Source: an uncultured Pseudomonas sp. (lineage in GTDB: Bacteria > Pseudomonadota > Gammaproteobacteria > Pseudomonadales > Pseudomonadaceae). From it: a stretch of 8,028 nt of DNA. The notes below the pieces were generated by a model that was not told the DNA's origin, searched no databases, and was given only the letters and a program-made list of their open reading frames with translations. Below, one piece after another: positions 1-5,568 of this stretch (positions are counted from its first letter, which is position 1; every line of letters starts with the position of its first letter). Both the position numbers and the translations under genes were made by a program. The DNA lies in the NCBI GenBank assembly GCA_937863915.1, contig CALMID010000194.1:1-8028 (forward strand). The letters run 5' to 3'.

Positions 1-136
1 GCAATGCACCCAGCGCGGCGCCACCGATGATCATCACCTCGAACGGCTGAATCAGGGCCAAGAACTTGCCGCCCGAGAGGATAAACCCACCCAGAACACT
101 GCCGAACACCACAATGATGCCGATGATTTTTGCCAT
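1..136 (-). CDS. motA: Flagellar motor stator protein MotA (N-terminal part, runs off the left edge)
   Basis: Only the first 45 codons are in the window. The reverse strand reads MAKIIGIIVVFGSVLGGFIL, continuing through a short polar loop (SGGKFLALIQPFE) into VMIIGGAALGA. This is the first transmembrane helix (about residues 4-20) and the start of the second (from about residue 34) of MotA. I recognise it by its close match to Pseudomonas MotA N-termini. MotA is the inner-membrane proton-channel subunit that forms the flagellar stator with MotB and acts on FliG to generate torque. Upstream of the ATG (complement of 134-136) no strong Shine-Dalgarno is visible. The gene is divergent from the HDOD-like gene, with a FliA-type promoter in the shared gap. 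motB would be expected next, outside the window. Confidence 0.95.
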   Translation of the reverse strand, partial: MAKIIGIIVVFGSVLGGFILSGGKFLALIQPFEVMIIGGAALGAL

Positions 137-190
137 AGGAATAAAGCTTTTCGAGGCTGACGAAGGGGCCAGGAAAGATGACCCTTCTAT

Positions 191-217
191 TTATCGGAAG
201 ATATGAGCCAGACTATA
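191..217 (-). promoter_or_regulatory. Candidate sigma-28 (FliA) promoter for motA
   Basis: Read on the minus strand, the gap upstream of motA holds TATA (complement of 214-217), a 15-bp spacer, and TCCGATAA (complement of 191-198). The flagellar sigma-28 consensus is TAAA-N15-GCCGATAA, so the match is 3/4 and 7/8 with exact spacing. Transcription would start near position 183 and give a leader of about 45-50 nt before the motA ATG at 136. Placement upstream of a late flagellar gene fits a class IV FliA promoter. No expression data are available here. Confidence 0.7.
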
Positions 218-254
218 GCCACTTAGGGCGAAAAGCCAGTCAGGCTCAATCCGC

Positions 255-1784
255 ATGACCGTCAATACCTCCGTTCCACGCACCCTCGACCAATGGCTCA
301 AGCAGCTGGAACGCGTCCGCCTGCCAGTCACGACGCAGAGCCGCGATCTGGTACTGCACACCGTACTGGACAGCCGGCGCTCGCTGCGCGACATCGCCGA
401 GCGTCTGCAGGATTGCCCCGCGGCGGCACTGGCCGTGATGCGTGAGGCCAATCGCAGCATTGGCAGCCTGGGCGAACCGGCGGCCACGCTGGAGACAGCC
501 CTCAACCGCATCGGCCTGAAGAACACCGAGGAACTGCTGCGGCGCCTGCCTGTTCTTGAGGAAAGCGCCATTCCCCAGCCGCTGCGCCAACTGCAACTGA
601 TCAGCCAGCATGCCGAGCAGCAGGCTAGCGGCTTGTTCGGCGCCCGCCTGGCGCGCCTGTGGCAGGAGATCAACAGCGGCGCCCTGCTGCTGCTCGCCCC
701 GCTCTGGCCGCTGGCGGCCAGCCAGCCGGTCGTGCTGCAGGAATGGACGCGCCGGGTGCTCTGCGAGGGCGAGCCTGGCCTCGCGGTGGAACGCGAACTG
801 CTCGGTGTACCGCTGCTGAACATCTGCCTGCAACTGGCCGAACAGTGGCGACTACCGAGCTGGATCATCCACTGCTACCAGCTGTTGCTGAGTGATCGCC
901 GCCTGCTGGTCAAAGCCCTGCACATTGCCCGCGACAACGAGCACCCGCTGCATCAGCAACAGATTCTGGATGGCGACGAACCGCTGCGGCGCTGGCTGAC
1001 CCGTCCGGAAAACAGCATTCTGCTGGCCAATGGCCTGGCCCTGTCGGCGCATATCGCCTGGGAAGGCCAGCACAGCTTGCGCTGGCAACGCCTGAGCGGG
1101 CTTTATCTGCATACCGCACTGGGTGAACTCCAGGGACAGATACACCAGCAGGCCGTCAGCAGCGCCCGTCGCCACGCCCATACCGGTCTCTGGCATCCTG
1201 CCGAGGCGCTACTCTGGCCCTGGAGCGAGCGACGCTGGAAACCGCTGAACAAAGCAGCTGCTGCAACACCCGTCACACCGGCTGGTGTACAGGCCTGGAG
1301 GCAGGCCTGCAGCGAACTGCTCAAGGACCCCACGCCCTTCGCCAATGTGCTGCAGCTGACCCAGTGCGCCCGTGACGCCCTGCAACACTGCGGCATGCAG
1401 CGTGTTCTGCTGCTGCTCACCGACCGCCAGCACACTCGCCTGCAAGCCCAGCAGAGCCACGGCCTGTCCGCCGAAGCCGGCAAGCTGGTACTCGACCCGC
1501 AGCAGAGCCAGGTACTGCGCCGCCTGCTCAGTCAGCCCGGGCAGTTGCGTCTGTCACCGGATAACATGGCGCAATTTTCGGCGCTGCTGCCCGGCAGCCT
1601 GAAGAGCCTGTTCATCAGCCAGCATCTGATCCTGCGATCGATCGCCAACCAGGGGCATGTCGCCATGCTGCTGGTGGTCGACCAGCACGGCGCGCCATTC
1701 AACGAAACCCAGCTGCAGGCGTTCGGCAAAACCGTGCAATGCATCGAGCGCGCCCTGGGCAGCTTCGCCCGCCGCGGCCGCTGA
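255..1784 (+). CDS. HDOD-like/GAF-like two-domain signalling protein of unknown function
   Basis: A 509-residue soluble protein with no signal peptide or membrane segment. Residues about 15-210 resemble an HDOD domain. The stretch at 43-66 (SLRDIAERLQDCPAAALAVM followed by REAN) matches the family's 'i...DPaLa..vLr.aN' helix pair, and 80-99 (ETALNRIGLKNTEELLRRL) matches the 'Ai..LG...l..l' helix. HDOD domains are HD-related but lack the metal-binding HD pair, so hydrolase activity is not expected. Residues about 350-505 look like a GAF-type sensor domain, with paired strands (RVLLLLTD, VAMLLVVDQ) and a terminal helix (ETQLQAFGKTVQCIERAL). The role is probably regulatory; ligand and partners are unknown. 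The ATG at 255 has only a weak AGG (242-244) upstream, but it gives a full-length N-terminal domain. The gene is divergent from motA and ends 44 bp before rhdA. It corresponds by position to the uncharacterised gene between motA and rhdA in P. aeruginosa. Confidence 0.8.
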   Translation: MTVNTSVPRTLDQWLKQLERVRLPVTTQSRDLVLHTVLDSRRSLRDIAERLQDCPAAALAVMREANRSIGSLGEPAATLETALNRIGLKNTEELLRRLPVLEESAIPQPLRQLQLISQHAEQQASGLFGARLARLWQEINSGALLLLAPLWPLAASQPVVLQEWTRRVLCEGEPGLAVERELLGVPLLNICLQLAEQWRLPSWIIHCYQLLLSDRRLLVKALHIARDNEHPLHQQQILDGDEPLRRWLTRPENSILLANGLALSAHIAWEGQHSLRWQRLSGLYLHTALGELQGQIHQQAVSSARRHAHTGLWHPAEALLWPWSERRWKPLNKAAAATPVTPAGVQAWRQACSELLKDPTPFANVLQLTQCARDALQHCGMQRVLLLLTDRQHTRLQAQQSHGLSAEAGKLVLDPQQSQVLRRLLSQPGQLRLSPDNMAQFSALLPGSLKSLFISQHLILRSIANQGHVAMLLVVDQHGAPFNETQLQAFGKTVQCIERALGSFARRGR

Positions 1785-1793
1785 GCTTTCCGC

Positions 1794-1799
1794 TACAAT
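1794..1799 (+). promoter_or_regulatory. Possible -10 element upstream of rhdA
   Basis: TACAAT lies 10 bp after the stop of the HDOD-like gene and 29 bp before the rhdA ATG. It matches the sigma-70 -10 consensus TATAAT at 5/6. No convincing -35 element lies 16-18 bp upstream, where the sequence is GC-rich coding DNA, and there is no extended -10 TG. It may drive rhdA-psd separately from the gene before it, but read-through is equally possible. Confidence 0.35.
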
Positions 1800-1817
1800 C
1801 GCTTTTTTTGCCGCCCC

Positions 1818-1823
1818 GGAAAG
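1818..1823 (+). promoter_or_regulatory. Ribosome binding site that fixes the rhdA start
   Basis: GGAAAG sits 5 bp before the ATG at 1829. An in-frame ATG at 1739 would add 30 residues, but it lies inside the preceding gene, lacks a binding site, and would add a basic, proline-rich tail not seen in RhdA proteins of about 271 residues. This supports 1829 as the start. Confidence 0.6.
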
Positions 1824-1828
1824 CCATC

Positions 1829-2647
1829 ATGTCCGCGTTCGCCAATCTGCCCCTGCTGATCGAGCCCGCCGAACTGGCCAGCCGCCTGAATGCCGACGAG
1901 CTGATCCTGGTCGACCTGAGCACTGCCGCCCGCTATACCGAAGGCCATATCGCCGGCGCCCGCTGGGTCGACAGCAAGCGCACGCAGTTCGGCCAGCCGC
2001 CGGCCCCCGGCCTGCTACCGCCAGTGGAACAACTGGAAAACCTGTTTGCCGAGCTGGGCCATCACCCGGAAGCGGTCTACGTGGTCTATGACGACGAAGG
2101 TGGCGGCTGGGCCGGACGCTTCATCTGGTTGCTCGACGTGATCGGCCACCAGCGCTACCACTTCCTCAACGGCGGACTACAGGCCTGGCTGGCCGACGGC
2201 CTGCCGGTCACCCAGGAAATTCCGGCGGCAGCTGCCGCACAGACGCTGCAACTGATCATTCACGATGCGCCGACCGCTAGCCGCGACTACCTGCAGAGCA
2301 GACTCGGAGCCAGCGACCTGGCCATCTGGGACGCCCGCAGCCCCGCCGAATTCAGCGGCGAAAAGGTGCTGGCAGCACGCGGCGGACACATCCCCGGCGC
2401 CATCAACTTCGAATGGACAGCCGGCATGGACGCTCAACGCGGCCTGCGCATCCGCAGTGACATGGCGCAAGTCCTGCAAAGTCTGGGTATCACGCCGGAC
2501 AAGGAAATCATCACCCACTGCCAGACCCATCGCCGCTCCGGCTTCACCTACGTGGTGGCCAAGGCGCTGGGCTACCCGCGGGTCAAGGCCTATGCCGGCT
2601 CATGGTCGGAGTGGGGCAACCTGACGGACACACCAATCGAATCCTGA
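1829..2647 (+). CDS. rhdA: Thiosulfate:cyanide sulfurtransferase (rhodanese) RhdA
   Basis: A 272-residue tandem-domain rhodanese, nearly the same length as Azotobacter and Pseudomonas RhdA (about 271). The N-terminal domain (about 1-130) has the rhodanese fold signatures (LILVDLSTAARYTEGHIAGA, HFLNGGLQAW) but no catalytic Cys: its loop is YDDEGGGWAGR, as usual for the structural half. The C-terminal domain (about 145-272) has DARSPAEFSGE and the active loop CQTHRRSG, with Cys231 as the persulfide-carrying nucleophile. This is the only cysteine in the protein. The reaction moves sulfane sulfur from thiosulfate (or another donor) to cyanide or another thiophilic acceptor; it acts in the cytoplasm, with proposed roles in cyanide detoxification, redox balance and Fe-S cluster sulfur supply. 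The loop differs from that recalled for A. vinelandii RhdA (CQTHHR) by one residue. psd follows 38 bp downstream, so the two genes are probably one transcript. Confidence 0.95.
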   Translation: MSAFANLPLLIEPAELASRLNADELILVDLSTAARYTEGHIAGARWVDSKRTQFGQPPAPGLLPPVEQLENLFAELGHHPEAVYVVYDDEGGGWAGRFIWLLDVIGHQRYHFLNGGLQAWLADGLPVTQEIPAAAAAQTLQLIIHDAPTASRDYLQSRLGASDLAIWDARSPAEFSGEKVLAARGGHIPGAINFEWTAGMDAQRGLRIRSDMAQVLQSLGITPDKEIITHCQTHRRSGFTYVVAKALGYPRVKAYAGSWSEWGNLTDTPIES

Positions 2648-2674
2648 GCCGCAAAACGGCCCAACATCCTCTTC

Positions 2675-2680
2675 AAGGAA
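2675..2680 (+). promoter_or_regulatory. Ribosome binding site that fixes the psd start
   Basis: AAGGAA lies 5 bp before the ATG at 2686. The reading frame is open further upstream, to an ATG at 2602 inside rhdA, but that start has no binding site and would add 28 residues unlike any Psd N-terminus. The protein starting at 2686 begins MKQRLFILSQYLLPHHLLSR, typical of the family. Confidence 0.75.
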
Positions 2681-2685
2681 GCACC

Positions 2686-3540
2686 ATGAAACAGCGCCTG
2701 TTCATCCTCAGCCAGTACCTGCTACCCCATCACCTGCTGTCGCGCCTGATCGGCTGCGCCGCCGAGTGCCGCGCGCCCTGGTTCAAAAGCCGTCTGATCG
2801 CCTGGTTCGCCCGCCGCTATCAGGTCGACATGCGCGAAGCCGCCGTCGAAGACCTGAACGCCTACGAGCACTTCAATGCCTTCTTCACCCGCGCCCTGAA
2901 AGAAGGCGCTCGACCACTGGACGCCACCCCTGGCGCCATTCTCTGCCCGGCCGATGGTGCCATCAGCCAGTTGGGCAAGATCGAACACGGCCGCATCTTC
3001 CAGGCCAAGGGCCACAGCTACAGCGTGCTGGAACTGCTGGGCGGCGACGCCGAGCGCGCCGCGCCGTTCATGGGCGGCGACTTCGCCACCGTGTACCTGT
3101 CGCCCAAGGACTACCACCGCGTGCACATGCCGCTGGCGGGCACGCTCAAGGAAATGGTTTATGTGCCGGGTCGCCTGTTCTCGGTCAACCAGACCACGGC
3201 GGAAAACGTTCCCGAGCTGTTCGCCCGCAACGAACGCGTGGTCTGCCTGTTCGATACCGAACGCGGGCCGATGGCCGTGGTTCTGGTCGGCGCCATGATC
3301 GTTGCCAGCATCGAAACCGTCTGGGCCGGTCTGGTCACACCGCCACGCCGCGAGCTGAAAAGCGTGCGCTATGACCAGCCGCAGGGGCCGATCCAGCTGG
3401 ATAAAGGCGCCGAAATCGGTCGTTTCAAGCTCGGATCCACCGCCATCGTGCTGTTTGGCCCGGAGCAGGTGCAGTGGACTGCCAGCCTGGGAGAAACCAG
3501 TCCGGTACGCATGGGCCAGCAACTGGCCCTGCCTCACTGA
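2686..3540 (+). CDS. psd: Phosphatidylserine decarboxylase proenzyme
   Basis: A 284-residue Psd proenzyme of the short bacterial membrane-associated type. It decarboxylates phosphatidylserine to phosphatidylethanolamine, the last step of PE synthesis, at the inner membrane. The self-cleavage motif is LGST at residues 249-252. Cleavage between Gly250 and Ser251 would give a beta chain of about 250 residues and an alpha chain of about 34 residues carrying the pyruvoyl group made from Ser251. The proposed charge-relay residues are present: Asp90 in CPADGAISQ, and His144 and His147 in KDYHRVHMPL, at the same numbers as recalled for the E. coli enzyme. The N-terminal segment (HHLLSRLIGCAAE) is the amphipathic membrane-association region. 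The gene appears intact and functional, and sits 38 bp after rhdA. The downstream hairpin (3549-3579) may end or process the transcript. Confidence 0.97.
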   Translation: MKQRLFILSQYLLPHHLLSRLIGCAAECRAPWFKSRLIAWFARRYQVDMREAAVEDLNAYEHFNAFFTRALKEGARPLDATPGAILCPADGAISQLGKIEHGRIFQAKGHSYSVLELLGGDAERAAPFMGGDFATVYLSPKDYHRVHMPLAGTLKEMVYVPGRLFSVNQTTAENVPELFARNERVVCLFDTERGPMAVVLVGAMIVASIETVWAGLVTPPRRELKSVRYDQPQGPIQLDKGAEIGRFKLGSTAIVLFGPEQVQWTASLGETSPVRMGQQLALPH

Positions 3541-3548
3541 CACCCAAG

Positions 3549-3579
3549 CGCCCTGCATCATCCGGAAAGGTGCAGGGCG
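3549..3579 (+). terminator. Hairpin after psd, possible transcript end (no U-tract)
   Basis: CGCCCTGCA (3549-3557) pairs perfectly with TGCAGGGCG (3571-3579) around a 13-nt loop, starting 8 bp after the psd stop. The 9-bp GC-rich stem is positioned like a terminator, but the bases after it (GCTACCGAAC) are not a T-run. It could be a Rho-dependent or 3'-end-stabilising hairpin instead. Confidence 0.45.
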
Positions 3580-3683
3580 GCTACCGAACTGATCAAGTGT
3601 TCGGGCTGCCAGCAGGCCCGGATACTGCTAGAGTTGCCTGAAAAGACAGGCGTTTAGCCAGCGCCGCGGAGCACTCGATCGAC
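3580..3683 (+). promoter_or_regulatory. Leader region of the PilZ-like gene
   Basis: This gap probably holds the promoter for the 606-residue gene. GATACT (3621-3626) resembles a -10 element, but the -35 candidate 17 bp upstream (TGTTCG, 3598-3603) is poor. A small inverted repeat, GCCTG (3636-3640) and CAGGC (3647-3651), encloses AAAAGA and would lie in the leader. GGAG (3668-3671) is a plausible ribosome binding site, although 12 bp from the ATG is long. No small ORF with a credible start is seen. Confidence 0.3.
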
Positions 3684-5504
3684 ATGGAAAGAACCAGTCC
3701 ACATCAGCAGTTGCGCGTCCCCACGCCCAATCAGCACAGCCTGACCTTCTGTGAGGCATCGCCGCGCGACCTGAAACGCTGGCTGGGCAACCTGCCCAAG
3801 GCCAACCTGGGCGAAATGGCGCGCCAGCTCTATCACTGTCTGGTGGAACTGAACCAACTGATCACCTCGACGGAAAACCGCCTGCAACTGCTCGAACTGT
3901 TGCGGCCCGAGGTGTATTTCGTCTGCAAGCATCTGGAAAAGCACTTTCTCAATCAGGCCATCGTTCTGGATGAACGTCCGCGCAAGGTGGCCAACCTCTG
4001 CCAGGCTCTGCAGAACCACCTGGCCATTGGCTACAAGCTGATCGTCACCCAGGAAGCCCAGCCCTTCATTCGCGAGCGCGGGCAGATCATGGCCCTGGCC
4101 ATCCAGCGCGCCATGCACAGCATGTTCGGCCCGCTGGTGCGCGCCTCCCAGCTGTACTGCCCGATGCCCGAAGGGCTGTGGCTGGAGCTGCACCAGCTGT
4201 ATCGCCTGGCCACGCAGCTCAACCTGCACCAGCAACAGGTCCGCGAACCCCAGGCCCTTCACCGCGACAGCCTGAGCCCCGAGCAGACCTATATCCAGAC
4301 GCTGATGCTTGGTTGCGCACGCACAAACCAGATGCGTCAGTCCGGCATCGCCCGCGTAGCCGAAGCACTGGAGCAGTGGAGCGATCTGGTTACCCTGCAA
4401 AGCGCCGAGCTGGACAGCAGCCTGTTTGCCTTTTCCAGCGCAGTAGACGGTCCGCCGCGCTACAAGACCCTGTTCCCCAGTGCCAGCCTGAACAGCCTGG
4501 TAGGACTCGACCCGCGCCGACTGATCGATGGCATCGCCAAGTATCTGGCGGCTACCCCGCAGGAGCGCGAAAACCTGTCCCTGCCGGTACCCGAAGGCCT
4601 GCATCTGGACCTGCTGCAGCACTTGCAGTCGGCCTGGGGCGATATCGCCGAACGCACCTTCCAGCGCAACCCGGCCTCCGGCAGCCTGACCCTGTGCATC
4701 GGCATGAGCCCGCTGCACTTCTTCTTATCCGGCGAAAAACCCTTCAACGACACGCTCAAACTGCACGCCTCCGCTCCCGCCAAGCCGGTGGTGGCGGCAA
4801 CGCCGACACGGGATGTCTGGGCCAATGCCTTCGATGCCGAGCGCATCAGCCATTGGGAACAGGGCATCGAGAGCGAGGAAATCCAGTTTCACCTGCCCCA
4901 GCAGCGCAACGAGGGTCAGCCAGAGCCCAGCGCGGCCGACAACTGCGCAGAGCGGCCGCAGACCTTCCAACTGCCCATCGTCAACCTCAGCCCTGGCGGT
5001 TACTGCCTGAGCTGGCCGCGCGAGGTACCCGGACAACTGCAAGCGGGCGAGATTCTCGGCCTACAGGATGACCCAAAGAGCAGCTGGAGCGTGGCCGTGG
5101 TGCGCTGGATCCGTCAGGTCAAGGGCGGAGGCACGCAGATGGGTATCGAACTGATCGCGCCACAGGCACAGCCCTGCGCCGTACAGCTGCTGCGCAAAGC
5201 CGAACAGCCGAGCCAATACCTGCGCGCCCTGCTGCTGCCGGAAATTGCCGTGATCTCCCAACCGGCCAGCCTGATCACCGCCCGCCTGCCGTTTCAGGAA
5301 GGCAACAAGGTGCATATCAACAGCGGCGGTGAAGAACGACGCGCTTTATTGACTCGGCGCAAGACCAGCACCGGCAGTTTCAATCAATTTGAATACCGTC
5401 TGCTTGATCAGCCTGCCCGCGAAAACACAACGCCGGTCACAGGCTCTTCAGGCCTGACGGTTGGCACCCCGGAAGATTTTGACTCCCTCTGGAAGTCGCT
5501 GTAG
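3684..5504 (+). CDS. Uncharacterised protein with a degenerate PilZ-like C-terminal domain
   Basis: A 606-residue, probably cytoplasmic protein with no signal peptide, membrane helix or catalytic motif I recognise. Residues 1 to about 355 are rich in helix-forming sequence (for example LYHCLVELNQLITSTENRLQ). An Ala/Pro linker follows at about 360-378. Residues about 425-510 resemble a PilZ beta-barrel: NLSPGGYCLSW at 434-444 fits the PilZ N/D-x-S-x-x-G signature, followed by a strand pattern (WSVAVVRWIR, then GTQMGIELIAPQ) as in PilZ domains. The RxxxR arginines that contact c-di-GMP are not evident in the short segment before it, so ligand binding is uncertain. fimX follows 64 bp downstream in the same direction. 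The position matches the hypothetical gene upstream of fimX in P. aeruginosa. Inference: a regulatory or scaffold partner in c-di-GMP or pilus control. The ATG at 3684 is preferred for its upstream GGAG and distance from psd. Confidence 0.8.
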   Translation: MERTSPHQQLRVPTPNQHSLTFCEASPRDLKRWLGNLPKANLGEMARQLYHCLVELNQLITSTENRLQLLELLRPEVYFVCKHLEKHFLNQAIVLDERPRKVANLCQALQNHLAIGYKLIVTQEAQPFIRERGQIMALAIQRAMHSMFGPLVRASQLYCPMPEGLWLELHQLYRLATQLNLHQQQVREPQALHRDSLSPEQTYIQTLMLGCARTNQMRQSGIARVAEALEQWSDLVTLQSAELDSSLFAFSSAVDGPPRYKTLFPSASLNSLVGLDPRRLIDGIAKYLAATPQERENLSLPVPEGLHLDLLQHLQSAWGDIAERTFQRNPASGSLTLCIGMSPLHFFLSGEKPFNDTLKLHASAPAKPVVAATPTRDVWANAFDAERISHWEQGIESEEIQFHLPQQRNEGQPEPSAADNCAERPQTFQLPIVNLSPGGYCLSWPREVPGQLQAGEILGLQDDPKSSWSVAVVRWIRQVKGGGTQMGIELIAPQAQPCAVQLLRKAEQPSQYLRALLLPEIAVISQPASLITARLPFQEGNKVHINSGGEERRALLTRRKTSTGSFNQFEYRLLDQPARENTTPVTGSSGLTVGTPEDFDSLWKSL

Positions 5505-5568
5505 ATTGCGGCCAACCCTCCTGTAGCCGCCCAAGAGTCGCTGTTTACCCGCGATTTAGAGCTTTTTC

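Noticed and set aside
1801..1809. T-run (GCTTTTTTT) after the HDOD-like gene, considered as a terminator
   Set aside because: No stable stem immediately precedes the T-run; the upstream sequence GCTACAATC is better read as a possible -10 region.
1739..1828. Upstream in-frame start that would lengthen RhdA by 30 residues
   Set aside because: It lies within the preceding gene, has no ribosome binding site, and would add a basic proline-rich tail absent from known RhdA proteins.
2722..3561. A 279-codon open frame on the minus strand opposite psd
   Set aside because: psd is unmistakable in the other direction (LGST, Asp90, His144/147). The antisense product has no family features.
3654..4718. 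A 354-codon open frame on the minus strand opposite the PilZ-like gene
   Set aside because: It is Gln/Ala/Gly-rich low-complexity translation with no recognisable domain, and fully shadows a gene whose codon use and position are Pseudomonas-typical. Long antisense frames are expected at this GC content.
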